Source of the DNA: Cokeromyces recurvatus | Lineage: Eukaryota > Mucoromycota > Mucoromycetes > Mucorales > Mucoraceae | Length of the DNA: 64,000 nt | Reading direction: 5' to 3' | Assembly (NCBI RefSeq): GCF_025118155.1 | Contig: NW_026251421.1 | Location: 124,001 to 188,000, forward strand | Shown here: one piece after another, positions 13,388 to 27,030 of the stretch | Layout: each line of letters starts with the position of its first letter | Position numbering within the stretch: position 1 is the stretch's first letter | Position numbers and translations under genes: made by a program | Notes under the pieces: generated by a model | Database searches by the model: none | What the model was told of the DNA's origin: nothing | Seen by the model: the letters and a program-made list of their open reading frames with translations, nothing else

Positions 13388-13425
13388 TAATTTTTTTTCT
13401 CTCTTTGCCATTTCTAATTATCAAC
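12901..13425. other. Intergenic region upstream of ITC1
   Basis: About 525 bp of AT-rich DNA with no gene seen. A run of about 35 T at 13348-13382 lies 44 bp before the ITC1 start codon. Confidence 0.55.
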
Positions 13426-15574
13426 ATGCCATTATTAAATAGGAAAAGAATACCATTAACACCTACTATTCCATACGATCCAAAGCGTAAACGTAAAGAA
13501 GTATGGTATTTACGCTCTACTAATGAAGTCTTCACAAATTACGAGTATCCTTTTTTTTTGCTAGTTTCAACATTCATAAAACAAAAGAATTTTTTTTATA
13601 CAATAATTTTATTATACCTTAACTTTTTGCCAAAAATAGATCTTATATTAATAGATTAACTTTATATAATCAAGCCATTTGGGAATGCGAAGTGACAGGA
13701 AGAAAGAATTTAACCTACAAACAAGCACTCGAGAGTGAAAAATTAGAACATGATAAAAGAGTTGAATACATATTCTCCAAACCATTACGAAAATGTATTT
13801 TGGAAAAAGTTCAATTTCGTAAGTTTACCTACAAATGTATACACACAATGGTAAACATATACATTTTACTAACTTTTTTTTTTCTCTTTTTATAAAAAGA
13901 AACAAAGAGATTGGATGACTTAGTAGATGACACTTATAATTATTTTAAAGAGAATTATGTAAAAGGCGAAACAATTCAATGTAAATTAAATGAATACAAG
14001 TAATGTTAATGAAAAATACGTGCATATGCAATATATAATAATATTCCATCATTAGTTACCATGCTGAAATTGTGGATATTATACATTCTACCAATAATGA
14101 ATCTCACACAGAACATGATGTTCCTAGACAGCCGGATGGCCGATTACGTTTTCCTGATGCATTCCTTCATCCTGAACCTAAATCACCCAATATATATAAT
14201 TATAAGCATAAAAAACAATTTGAAGTGCAATTAATTGATGAAGTAGGAAATTTACTAGAGGATTGCCATCGTATTATTGATGAAGACCAAATATATGATA
14301 GAGAAAAACATATTTATAATCGTTTAAATATTCAAAGTTTTATACGTGAATGCTGCTATCAAGATACCTACATGAATGCACCATGGCTGATTAAGGTATA
14401 TATTAAAATTAAATATTTTTAATATTTCATTAAAATAATACTCCTTTTTTTTTTAGCCTGCAATTGCTTCTACTTACCATATAGATACAACGTTACCTGA
14501 TCATATCCAAGAGCTTTATGAGCGACTCTCTAAAAAACGTAAAATACCATCCTATTATGAACGAGATGCAGAAAAACGAGCTAAACGAGAAGAAATTCAA
14601 CTATTGAGAGCTAAACAAAAAGAAGAACGAGATAGGTTACGTGAAGAAAAACGCAAACAGTCTGCAGTTAAATATCCTGTAGAAGATCTTGATTTACCCA
14701 TCTATCGTAAAGATCCCAACTTAAATTGGACCCTTATAGATATGTCAACAGATTCAACTCATGATATTCCATATCCTAGTGGAGGTCGACCTGAACGACC
14801 CACACCACATACTAATTCATTATCTCCTGAATTGTTTGATATTCTTTTGGCTATTTGGTCTTTTATGGCAGCATTTTCTGAACCTCTTAAATTATCATCC
14901 TTTAGTTTGGATGAATTTGAAGCGAGCATATTTGGAGAAGATAGATCACATATCCTTGCAGAGTATCATGCAACTTTATTAAATGTGATAATTCGTGAAC
15001 GTAACGAAGACACAATGAATGATATTATGAACGGCGATAGAATGGAGGAGTATTTAGAAACTCACGTAACACTAACAGGTTGGCGCAACAAAGATCAACT
15101 TAAGTTAACTTCTAAATGGGATCAGAAGGAAATTAGATCTAGTTATGAACGACGTGGCTGGGAGACAGTTTTGATGGGCTGCCTTAATGATGTAGCAACA
15201 CCTGAGTTAGTATCTGATCTTGATGAAATCCTCACTCATCTCTATGCAACAACAGCATCCGAAAGAGAAAGACAATACCCCACCTTAACACCTAAACAAA
15301 AACTAAATATCCTTACTTTCCTCACAGATGTCGTAAATGAGTCAACTCTTATTAAAAACTACATGGATTATTGCCAAGAACAAATATCCGAATTTAGAAA
15401 ACAAAAAATTGAGTTAAATAAAGAAGCCAAGATATTAGCATCAAAACGAAATCGGATGGATAAAATAGATAAAGAAGAAGAAAAGATGGAAGATACAAGT
15501 AGTAGTACAGAAGAAGATTCAGATAATGACAGTGATTCGTAAGATAGAATTATAAATTTATTTTTATATTCTAA

Positions 15575-15607
<33 letters not shown>

Positions 15608-16623
15608 CATATTATACTTAGCTCGGATAGTATGTTAATAGATCGAGAACATCGACATAAATTAAGGCAAGAAAAACTAAAGCAGAAACAAAAAGAAAGA
15701 GAAGAATTTAACCGACAGTATGTGGAACAGCGTCAAGTAGCTAAGGTAAAAAATCAAGAACAACGTCAAAAAGCAATAGAAAGACGAAAATTAGAAGAAG
15801 AAGAAAGACGTTTAAGAAAAAAGGTAATCTTTACTCTCCTCTTACAAAGAAAAAAAAAAGTCAAAGTATATGTTTTAATACTTTTCTTTATAGGAAGAGC
15901 ATTTAGAGGTATCCATGAGACGTTATATGACATTACGCATTCGACCATTAGGTAAAGATCGATTTAACAACCGATATTATTATTTTGATAATATTGGAAT
16001 ATCCAATACACATGGATCTGGTAAATTATATGTAAATAGTCCAAGTGATGGTGATATTTTGTTAATGATGGAAAGAGATCATGCCACTGATTTACCTGAA
16101 AGGCCCTGGGGATATGGTGGAGGTATTTGGTTTATTAAAAAATTAATGCAAGAACAAGGCTTAAGAGAAGAATGTGAATGGCTTGAAAAACGTATAGCCG
16201 AGCTAAGTAGCGAGACACCTCCTAGTGAATATCGAGGATGGTGGAAATATTACGAAGAGCCAGAAGAGGTAATAAATAGTTTTTTTTTTTTTATTGATAG
16301 AGTAAAGAAGAAGAATAATAAACAAAAAAAGGGAGAAGTTTTACTAACGAATACTATTATTATTTCATTAGCTTGAAAAACTACTGTCTTGGTTAAATCC
16401 TAAAGGAATTCGAGAATATAAACTGAAAAATGAAATATTAAAGCATCAATCCGTTATTATTGATTCTATGAATAAAAGAGCACAAGTAAATAAAAAATTA
16501 TATGGTATTTAATTACATAAGAGCGAATACTCATTCTTTCTTCTTTTTTAGGTTCTTCAAGCTAAATCAGAATCAAGTATAAAACGTTCAACAAGATCAA
16601 AATCTTTATTAAATAAACCATGA
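13426..16623 (+). CDS. ITC1: ISWI chromatin-remodelling complex subunit ITC1 (ACF1/WAC-DDT-WHIM family)
   Basis: ITC1 is the large partner of the ISWI ATPase and helps position nucleosomes. Nine exons (13426-13544, 13640-13818, 13900-13999, 14056-14395, 14457-15538, 15622-15823, 15894-16268, 16372-16485, 16552-16623) give 860 residues. The N-terminal WAC domain is visible in EVWYLRSTNEVFTNYE...IWECEVTGRKNLTYKQAL, with the SKPLRKCIL segment. A DDT domain follows a charged helix (LSPELFDILLAIWSFMAAFSEPLKLSSFSLDEFEASIF). A WHIM/WSTF block lies in exon 7 (RIRPLGKDRFNNRYYYFD) together with WGYGGGIWFIKK and EYRGWWKYYEEPEE. The C-terminus is basic. No PHD finger or bromodomain is seen, as in the fungal rather than the animal proteins. 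Every splice junction keeps phase. Confidence 0.93.
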
Positions 16624-16777
16624 TAAGCTTTCCCGTCATTTGCGGGGCTTTATTTTTTGTCATCCGAGAAATCATTGCCTTTTTTAATTTTTATTTTTTG
16701 GTGTTTTTATTTTTTTGTTCTTTTTTCCTTCTTTTTTTCCTTCTTACTTTTTAAATCATAAATAAATTTAATTAGAA

Positions 16778-17355
16778 ATGCCTCTTAGTCCTTTAAAAAT
16801 TAAAACCAACGTTGTTAAGAGGTTGGTTATTACAAAATTAAATAGTTTATTAACTCATCCTTAATCATTACGTAATTTAGAATTTACAAGGAACATCTCG
16901 GTTATCTTAAAGAAGCCGAAACTCAACAAAAACGTATTGATAAACTCATTGCAGAAGGAGCTGATGAGGCCGATGTTAGAAAGCAGGTAAATAGAAAAAA
17001 AAAGAGTTACTCTTACCGTTTATACATATATGTGTAAAATATAAGAAAACTTAAAGAAAAAAAATACGCGTATTTATTATTAGAAAGAGGTTCTTGCAGA
17101 GACACAACAAATGATTCCTGATGTTAAGAAAAGACTTGCTAATGCTTATCAAGATTTACAAAATCAACTAGTAAATATTTATATATAACAAAGTAATAAT
17201 CTTTATATGCTAACTTTTTTTTTTCTTTTTCTTTCTTTTTTTTTATTTTTTTTCTTTTATTTTTTTTTAAAAAAAAGGAAAACTTTGAAAATGCTGCTGT
17301 TGATGAAATACAAGAAGCACAGACTGTTATTTCTCAAATTTCAATTATTGAATAA
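16778..17355 (+). CDS. RBL2: Tubulin-folding cofactor A (TBCA/Rbl2)
   Basis: TBCA captures newly folded beta-tubulin and passes it along the tubulin-folding pathway. Four exons (16778-16821, 16881-16986, 17084-17170, 17278-17355) give 104 residues, close to the family norm. The signature LKIKTNVVKR opens the protein, followed by IYKEHLGYLKEAETQQKRIDKL, QMIPDVKKRLANAYQDLQ and a short acidic end. The protein would form the usual three-helix bundle. The first donor is GTTGGT rather than GTAAGT-like; it is required to keep phase and gives the expected KRIYKE junction. The gene lies 154 bp downstream of ITC1 on the same strand and converges with the chitin synthase gene, only 81 bp away. Confidence 0.93.
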
Positions 17356-17436
17356 TAATAATAATAAAAATACCATTGATATTCCCCTTTAATCAGAGAT
17401 TACATAACTATCAGTACTTTATTTATACGAATTAAT

Positions 17437-20400
17437 TTATGAATAAGGAGGGTATTGTTGATGTTGTCTTGTGGCATACATATTCATGCCCATAGGTGGA
17501 ATCATTGTATTTGGCATAGGTGGCGATATGTTACTATTCACTGTCATCATGCTATTACGTATATTTGTATAATCTGTCATTGGATGCATAGCTAAGCTAT
17601 TACTAGATGCCATTCTTCCTCCACCATATTCAGATCCAATCACGGATCCAGGTTGAGGTGTTGTCATGATCACACTTCGACTATATTCAGTCATAGGATA
17701 CATATTATTGCCATAACCTCCATATTCAGAACCCGCCACAACGGATCCAGGTCCAATAACACTACCAGCAAATGTCGCGTATGAACGACGTTGACGTGGT
17801 TTTTCATTAATACGTGTATCTCTGTAATAATCATAATCACCAGACTGTTGCATCATGCTACCACTATATTGACTAGGTGTACCATAACTTTGTGATTCTG
17901 AGTTCATTTCCCATAATTCTTGTTCGTAAACACTCCATTTTTTCATAGGAATCATCTTTTCATCAAACTTTTCTTCATCAGTGACGATAATCTTACGCTG
18001 AGTGTCACCAACGACGATACGCGTATTACCCCACGAGAAATCATCAAAATGCCAAAACGAGTAAACGGGTAAAAAGAAAGCATAGACTGGTAAGGCACAG
18101 ATATAGAATATCATCCAACCAATGTGTTGCCATTGTCTTCTTAAAATGAAGATAAGAATTTGTAACCCGTATAGACCAGCTAGCATACTAATAGCCAAGA
18201 TGGGGAATGGACCAGCATGTGCCGCAATGACATAAATCAAATAGATCAAATAAACAAATGAGACTGGCAACGATAGGGTACCGATCAAATCGAGCAAGAC
18301 AACGAATCGCATTGTAAAGCAACAGAAGCCACACAAGTCAGGTAACATGACAACCTCGAATAAATTGTGAACAGTTGAGTTAATCCATCGACGACGTTGT
18401 GATAGTAATACACGTAGTTTGTCAGGTGCTACAGTTTTACATGTTGCATAAGGAGTAAACTTCATCTTATATTGAGGGAAGTGCTTCATCATGAGTGTGG
18501 TCAAGTAACGATCTTCACCAAGTGATAACAAGTTCTTCTTATGTAGCGTATCAACGTGATTTTCAGCATAGTCTTGAACGACCTTATGTGAAATGATAAG
18601 GGGCTCATTCTTGATAGGGGTACGAACACGGTACATACAGAAACAACCAGGTAAACATGTAACAGAGCCAAATAAGGATTCAAATGCCTTTGCTAAATAG
18701 TGCGAGATATAGTATTCATAGACTTGAATCATTGTAGTCCAGGATTGATCTTCATTAGCTAGTTTTGTTTCGCCACAGATACCCATAATACTACTATCAT
18801 GCAACATGGAGGAGATTAGATAGCTAAGTGAATGAGGTAGGACCTCTGTATCTGAATCGACCATTAAAATATATTCGTAAAATGATGGGTTCACACCAAT
18901 CACATTCTTGATTTGATGGTAGATCTCGAGTTCCAAGGGTGTCATTTCACTATCAAAATGAACACGATTCAAGAAGTTCATACAGATCATTTGAGAGTCA
19001 CGCTTACCACGATTACCAGGCTTAGCACGTTCAGACGCTTTACCAACCTTAGCAATAACAATATAGGGCACAACATGGCCCTCACATTCGTAGAGACCTG
19101 AATAGACTTTACCATAATTAAGTTGTTTAGCACCTTCACCGACGGACTTGAACATATGAGGTTCAGGGTCCTGCTTTGTATCATAACCCAAGATATCCAA
19201 CACGATACGAGGCGTAGGACGATCGTTACCACTACCCATGACCATACCATCTGCAATAATAAACAATAACTTGCGCTTATCATCATACTTCATCACAGTT
19301 AATGAATCAATCGTTCGTCTCAGTGACTCTTCATCCTCAGTATAACATGGTACTTGACAAATCACAAACTTATCATGGTCCTCGGGTGTTGGCGCACTTC
19401 CAAACTGAAGGGCGGCCAAGAATTTGATCAACATCGTGAAACACATAACACAGGCAAAGGATAACAATAGGTAGTTACTAAATGTACAGCGAGGCTCCTC
19501 TCGAGGATCGACATTACCAATATAAAAGTAGTTATCAAGACAGTTAAGATTCATCGCTATTTCCTCAGCGGTCATTGCCTCTTTGTAAAGCTGCCATTTT
19601 GAGGTTGCGTCCGTACCTCTGTAACGCTTAAAGAGTTCTTGGACAGTTGGGGAAAGAAAGTTGTAGGAAGAGGAGGCACTATCGGTTCCTCCAAATATCG
19701 AGACGGTATTGAAATAATCTGTAAGATCGTAAACTTTGTTGTTAATAGCAAGAGCGTAACGATTCCATGAGTTGGCATCAGCAAGGAGGTCCTTGAGGAG
19801 CCAAACAAGTGTGCCCTTTTTGTAACTTTTCATAGTAGGTAAAAAGGTCTTCCAGTACCAGAAGGGATCCTTCATGTTAGTCAATGAAGGAATCATGAGT
19901 TGGTCCCCAGAGTAATGCACAAAGGTCGCCTGTGGGTTGACGGTAGTGTTAGGAATGATCTTGATGGTTGCACTAGAAACAAGGCCTGAGCAAGCGATAG
20001 TAAGAGGAGGAGGAATTGAGGATGAAACATCATAGCCTGCAAGAGCAGCCATATCAGCTTTAGTAGCTATATATCCACTACCACCATGTTCCAACTTAGC
20101 AAATTGGGTTACGTCATATACAACACCTCTTACACTCATATAGTTATCTGCAGCAACATCGTGGTTTCGTACCTGTTGAGTAGAGTACATCGTGCTCGTG
20201 CCTGGACACATCACTTTACCTAAACCAATAATAAAGAAGAGAACGACACCCGAAAAGAGAACAATGATCATACAAAGGGTTACTTTCTCACGCCAAGCTA
20301 ATTGAATATCGGGTCGGTCCATTTTGCCAATCCAACGTAGTAGAGGGGAAGGGATCCACCATGTCATAAACCAAACAAATCTGACCCACCATCGACGAAT

Positions 20401-23310
20401 ACGTGTAATGGGTACTTCTTCAATATTTTCAATCTTAGGTGGTTGAACATCTTCAATCATTTTACTCATATCCATATTAGGGCCAAATCTACATATGTAT
20501 ATATTATAAGTAAAAAAAAAAAAAAATTGAATATTAATACTATATAATAAATATATGTATATATAATTTACCCTTCACTAAGGCCATTAATACCCCATTC
20601 CGATTCTTCACCCCATTGACTTGCATCTCGCTTATCCTCACTATATACATAACTGGCACCATCTTCATAAATAGGAGAACCTTCAAATGATTGCTTCATA
20701 TCATTTTCATAATTCATCAATACTCGCTCATCTTGATAATCCATTTCAGAGGGCGTTTCAATATTCGTCTTTGCGCGTGCTCGTTCTTCCTTTTCAGTTG
20801 CTCTTAAACCATTTTCTAACTCCTTCCAAACTTCGTAACTTAACCAAATATATTCCGTACCTATAAAGACGGATTCAACAGTCCAATTCATAGTCATACA
20901 AGCCGCTTCTACTATTTCCTTGGTACTTGATCCCTCCTGCTGTTGACCTAGATATGCCAAGAAGGACTCATAACGTTCCACAAATTCATCAAATGAGTAA
21001 TGATTAGCATAATCAAATTGATGACGAACGATGAGATCGGGTATTAAGAATGCCTTAATCTGGGATTTTACACGATTATGGTCGAACTCAGGCTGCTGAA
21101 CGTCATTAGGTCGTATATGGATGATATTGTAGATCCGAGTATCTGAGATAGTAAAGATGATATCTCTCAAGGTGACATAGAGTTGATCAATGACAGTCAT
21201 CTGTTGCATATTTTCATAAGCCTCCTCTGCCTGTTTAATAATCTGCATCGTATCGTCCTCAGGTATCGGTTCATCAAAGACGTTTTCAGTAGGTTTGCGT
21301 CTCTTAGTTGGACGTCTACGCATAGAGGGTGCTCGAGTTGGTTTACTTGTCACTTGGGCCTTGATCACCGTGCGATTATCATTTGGATGAAATTCAGTGG
21401 CCACTGCCGTGGTCCCCTGGAATAGATTTGAGATAAACATGTTCGAACTACCGTCTCGCAACAGATTGACAAAGTCAGGTGAAAGATCATCCAAGTTACG
21501 TTCCAAGAACATGTCGACCGTGTAATGAACGGTTCCCGAAAAATGATTAATACCAAAGGCATAGTAAGGCTGGGATGATCGAGAGAGGGCGCTGTGACTT
21601 GAGTACTGACGTTGAAGAGCAGCTAAGAAATTAGCGTTAGTAGCATCTGTGGCACCCATCTGAAGACGTGCCGTGTCACGATCCATAAGTCCAACGATAC
21701 CACCTAAACCTAAGGCTGATGAGCTTGTGAGATCTTTAGTAGGATGGTCCTCAAGGAGCTGTTGTTTGTCACGACCTAATAAGAGCTCAAGACAAGGGGC
21801 ATTATCCATGATACGTACAGCTGGTAATGGTACACCATCATTGACCATCATAGCATGAATACCTTGTTCATCACTAAAATGCTCATGAACCAAGAATTGA
21901 TGTATACGTTCATTAGCTAAATTGGCACAAAACTCTTGAAAGCCGTTTGTTTGAAAGTTTTGAAAGCCAAACTGATCTAGGATACCAATCACGTTGGTGG
22001 GTTCACCATCATAACAGATTTTACGATTAATAGATTCGACAATCCACAGGAAGAGAAGATTGTAAAGGATAGAGGCAAGATCATCACGTTGTTTAGCAGC
22101 TGCCTGAGGGTTCAAGAAGAGTGTGCACACTTCCTTACCAATCAACTTGAGTTTGTAAGTGAGACTCGTTTCGAGTTTTTGAGGAGCAACACCAAGCATG
22201 ATAGCCACAATGTCAAGGATGTCTCTGTTCTTAACCACACATGCCTCTTGTGCTGCAGCTGCCATTATATTTGTATTCTCTGTAAACTGAAGATTGCCGA
22301 GATGCAAGATAGCACTCAATAATTGAAATATTTGGGTAACGGTTTTAGTCTTGAATCCACATATCTTTAAGGCACTCTTGAGATCAGCAAAATCAAGCTC
22401 GTCATTCGGAGTAGGCGTCTGACTAATATAATTGAAATACTCGGGTTTAAAGTTAATATAGAGTGCATTCTTTTCATCAGGTGTGGTGCCTGCCAAAAGT
22501 GAATAAAACACATGGTATGTACGCTCATTGGGCGAAGGTTGAGTGACTCTTGACTTGTCGAATTGATAAGTTAAAATCTTAGTACCCAGAATACGGCCCC
22601 GCTCATTAAATTGAATTTCCTGAAACATGCCGAACTTGGATGCAGAAACATTTTGTGTAGTACGAGCATGTCCAAATGCCTCAATAATAACAAGACTGTT
22701 CTGAATTTGTGAACTTAATTTATTTTCTCTTTTATTATGTGTTGAAAGTTGTAAGAGTTCACAAAGGAAATGAGTTCGACTTATACTTTTACCAGAACCT
22801 GTAATACCACTATAAGTGTATAAATGTATATACAAATATAAATATAAATATAAATTTGTATATTTATTTATTTATATAGATATTTATACATAAATATATA
22901 TACATATATGTATATATATTATTATTATTATTATTATTATTTACTTGGTTATGTATTATATATTTATAATTTTATAAATACCTTAATATCACACTCTGAT
23001 CTTCTCCAGTACGCCTCATATGAAAATACACTTTTGTAGCTAAATCATATATATGAGGCTGTAATAAAGGTTTCTGTTCTGATAAATCCTTATATCCAAT
23101 TTCAGCATACGATCTAAGAGTAGCATCATTTAATAATTCAAGTGGTTGGTAAGGGTTAACGACAATTAAGGTAGAAAAGCCAAGTTGGGTATATGGTAAA
23201 TTATGTTTAAATCGATTTGCTAATAGATTCGAAATTCTCTCTTCAGAAGGAAGTGATCCATTATTAGGGCAAAGAGAGACAAGGTCTGTGCGCGAGTCCT
23301 CTTGTTGCAT
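17437..23310 (-). CDS. Class V chitin synthase with N-terminal myosin motor domain
   Basis: This is one minus-strand gene of three exons, 22982-23310, 20572-22809 and 17437-20488, giving 1872 residues. Residues 1 to about 620 form a myosin-head-like domain with the P-loop GITGSGKS at about 111-118, split by intron 1 just before it. The chitin synthase half starts near residue 857 and has a membrane segment near 905-930. A cytochrome-b5-like part with LEHGGSGYI lies near 985. The glycosyltransferase core has VDSD near 1399, GEDR near 1513 and the product-binding QRRRW near 1552. Four or five hydrophobic helices follow. The enzyme makes chitin from UDP-GlcNAc at growing tips, and the motor domain tethers it to actin. 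Joining across intron 2 gives GLSEGFGPNMDMSKM, a natural junction. I do not see the C-terminal DEK-like domain known in ascomycete class V enzymes. Confidence 0.94.
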
Positions 23311-25779
23311 TTATATATAAAAAAAAAAAAAAGGGGGATACTACGTTGTACAATAAATAACAAAATAATTAGAATAAAAAAAAAAAAGAAAGAAATTAAA
23401 CTCAAGGAAGAATCCTAACAAAAAAAAAAAAAAAAAAAAAAAAGAGAGAGCTCGAGTGAATCAGAATCCGTGGAGTGTGAATTAGTTTCTATTGATTGCT
23501 ATTTTTATAGGGAAAATTCGAAAAAAGGAAGTATAAGGAATAAGGGTATAAAGAAAAAGAAAACAGATAATATTTATTATGTAATTAAATATATGCATAT
23601 TTTTTTAATGTCATTATATTATGTACTACACACACATATAATTGCTTGGTTACTATTGTTCAAATAAGCAAAAATGTCGTTATTTTTTTTTTTTTTTTTA
23701 ATAAAAAAAAACTTTTTTTTTCTAAAAATATATACATTCGGACAGCGTTCCTAATATTTTGTTTACCCATGTTCTTTAATTATTGGTGTTTCTTTTCGGA
23801 ATATATTTAGTAATCAAATCCTTTTTTTTTTCGTATATATAAGAAGAAATTAAAAAAAAAAAAAAAAAAAAAAAAATAAAAAAATAAAAATAAAAAATAA
23901 AAAATAAAAATAAAAATCCAAATATGTCAAATAGCAAGTGCATGTGGTCTGTTTCTAATTATTAAAAATATGTCAGTTGTTCAAATATGTATTCATGAGG
24001 GGATTCCTAATAAAAAAGTAAACGCACTGCCCGAATATTCCAAATAATTCAGTTTTGTCATAACATTAATAAATAATAAAATAAAATAAACATTCTTCGA
24101 TAATTAATTAGACCAAAAGAACTAAAGACTTTACTTTATTCTGAATTTTAGAAAGTTTATATAATATTTCATCAGCCACAGTACGAACCAACATTTTTGG
24201 ATAGATTACCATATGCACATTTATGTTCCTTGGACTGTTGTCGTTGATTTTGTAACTGCAATTACAATTTAAGGTCCCGAATGTATGTAATAAACTTAAA
24301 CTTTAGTTAATCGTTATATACAATAGTAATGAAATATATTACAAGAGAGCAAATCATTTACATGTTTTGTTGTAAAGAATGTAGCTAGTTAATATTACTG
24401 CTTTAAACAAAATCATCGGGCAATCTATAGAATACTAAGATAGACTATTTCAAAGGTTTAGCAAAGTCAATTTTACTATGTACCTGAACAATCTACTGAA
24501 GTTCTATTCAAACGTACAAGTATCAAAGCCTAAAACGGTTCTCTAATTTTTTTTTCTTTCACTACAATAATAATAATAATAATAGGATTAGATTATCCCT
24601 GGTAAATAATTCACTCAATTTTTATTATTTTATAAATGGTAATATAGAGTCTGTACATTCCCTAAACGCGATACATATATTGAGGCTTTGTAATGATGAA
24701 GTATGCAAGAACTGTTGTTTGAGCATACATAATATACTCGTTATCGTTTAAAAGTATTCAAGCTTATTTGATAACAGAGCTACTATTGTCGTCGATAACT
24801 GGTGCTCAAATAAAAGAAATTAAGTGCATGAATAGCATTGAGAAGAGATTAGTAGTATGTACAGCAAAAAAAAAAATCTGATGATCATTGTACATTCTTG
24901 GGACTGGGATATTTGTTGCTTTTTTATTATTTAAAAACATACATACAATAGTCAGTGTTGTAAAAATAAATAAATAAATGCTAAACACTTGTCGCAATAT
25001 CAAGAATACATGAAGAGTTTAGCAAATGACAGTTATAATATAATAAGGTGTATAGAAAAAGATAAGTGGAGCAAAAGATGATAAAACCCTTGCCAACTTG
25101 CTTAATTTGATATACTAAAAAATCATAAGACTGACTATTAGTTAAAGAGTTTTAATAGTGTTTGTTCAAATGTAAACGATACATTCATTTAAAGAGGTAT
25201 TAATGACAATAAGAACTACTATAAAATCTCAAGGTCAATAGTGTTATGCAGAGTCAAAGTGTTTAGGTGTCATTTATTTATGTTTGCAACGAAGGAATCT
25301 AAAGGACAACAACTACATATAAATACGTAAAGAAGAACATAATAAGCTTACCCTACATATTTATATACATATTTATATTTATAATCGTATGACAAATGCA
25401 CTTGCATATATTCATTTACCAGCCAAGTTGCAATTATGCTCTATTTTAAATCGCGAGACCGGATTACCGAAGAAAAATTTCAGAAAACTCTTAATGCTTA
25501 GGAAACGAAAATTTTCAATATTCTTAAAGACTGATGACGAAGGTTTTGATTTGAACAGTATGGATCTTGGATGCCATTTGGTTCCCCTTAATAATAGGGC
25601 CAATCGATATATCCTATTTAATTTATAAGGTCTCCCGTCAAAACTGTAGACCTTATACTACATTTAGCAGACTTATGTTCTATTTTACTCGTTATTAAAT
25701 CCCGATTAAAAATATTTCTTATTTTTGATAATTACGTAATAATATTAAGTTTATGCAGGTGGATTTTTTTTCCCGGTAA
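23311..25779. other. Gene-poor AT-rich region
   Basis: About 2.5 kb upstream of the chitin synthase. It has a run of about 23 A near 23421-23443, A-runs and AAAAATA repeats at 23851-23918, and an AAT repeat near 24567-24585. A plus-strand open stretch at 25389-25628 (79 codons) is not recognised; it may be chance or a relic. The 200 bp next to 23310 should contain the chitin synthase promoter. Confidence 0.5.
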
Positions 25780-27030
25780 TCAATAAAGTCCACGGCTTTC
25801 ATCATTATCATCATCATCATCAACAACAACAACAACATTAGAATCTATACAAAAATCGGCTATAGTTGAGCTAAAAGGCTGAACTACGCAGAAACACCAG
25901 TCATTTTTTTGTTCAGTGATAATGACAGTATCAATAGGAATTAACACTCTTAAGATTTTGTGAACATTTTTATTTCTTTCTGATTTAAGCATTTGGATTT
26001 TTAAATCAACCATATAATCCTAAATTATTGAGGAGCTAGTCAGCAATCTCAGTTTATTTAAAATAATATATTTACTTTAGCATCAGAAAGAATATTTATT
26101 ATATTTTCATTAACTTGCTCTTTTGTAATTGGAAATGAAAAAAGTTGAAATAGGATCGATGATGTACAACTTTGGTTCAATTAATTTCAAATGGAAAAAG
26201 TTGTTGGCAATCAAAGCCCATGATTAAGAATAAAGATAGAGATATTTCTGTAGTCTTTAAATTCTTCAAGTAGTCATTCAAATGCATTTTAAATACTAAA
26301 GCAAGCTTCATTTTACACAAATATATCTTTGAGGGAATACATTATCTTTACGAACTTATTCACGCGTAAATCTGATAAAGAAGAAATGATCCAAAGATCC
26401 AACTGTAGCTTTGTATTTATTTATTTTTTAAAAGGCATTAGAAATCGTATCTCCCCTCTCCCCTTATTATGATTCAGTTGGTTAAAGTCAATGATTTATT
26501 GCTTAAAATACAACAGACAATTCCACAAAGAAGATATACCACCATAGTATCTGCTTTCCTAGAATCTTTTTTTTTCTTTTTTTTTAAATAAATCTATCTT
26601 ACCATCTGATAAATTCTATAGAGTATCCAAGCAACTCTTCAATTATAAATGCACAAAAGTTGAGCTTGTAATTCTCTTTTGAATATTTAGAGATGCTACT
26701 CGTTGCAAAGAAGTAGAATTTGTTTATGTGTATATTTAGGCTAACAAATCAAGATAAACCTTTCTAGTATACGGGCCAATCTGATTAATTTAAATATGTG
26801 TATGTAACAGAGTATTTCTTTTTGAGCTCGTTCAATATTATTAGCTGACACTAACAAGCCAATTTTATCAAATTTAGCCTTGATCTTTTTCATAACAGTA
26901 TCTTTAAGTAGGTATTTTGTTCTATACTTTTTAATCTCTTCAAGTAATGATAGTTTCTTTAAATTTGAGACATGTGTATGTGTACTAAAATCAACTATAT
27001 CAAAATCATTGTTCTTGCTTAACCTGAGGA
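25780..27030 (-). pseudogene. Decayed unidentified gene with a recognisable intron
   Basis: I do not recognise the family. Reading the minus strand from 27030 downward, a stop-free stretch of about 95 codons (about 27027-26745) follows a CCTCAG acceptor-like site. It is helical in character and contains the phrases SNLKKLSLLEEIKKYRTKYL and KFDKIGLLVSANNIERAQ. After an interval full of stops, another piece (PITKEQVNENIINILSDAK) ends at a GTAAAT donor. An intron of about 60 nt ending AATTTAG rejoins the frame to YMVDLKIQMLKSERNKN. The frame then continues through QKNDWCFCVVQPFSSTIADF to a stop at 25780, ending in a Val/Asp repeat coded by trinucleotide repeats. The intact splice signals beside broken frames suggest a gene in decay; an active gene with more introns than I can place is the alternative. 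Confidence 0.35.

Noticed and set aside
20475..20475. A separate chitin synthase gene starting at the Met coded at 20475
   Set aside because: The upstream exon joins in phase through a GT...AG intron of 83 nt and adds FGPN before that Met, as in fused class V enzymes.
25389..25628. 79-codon plus-strand open frame
   Set aside because: A possible coding look, but no recognised family and a similar-length open frame on the opposite strand. Too weak to call.
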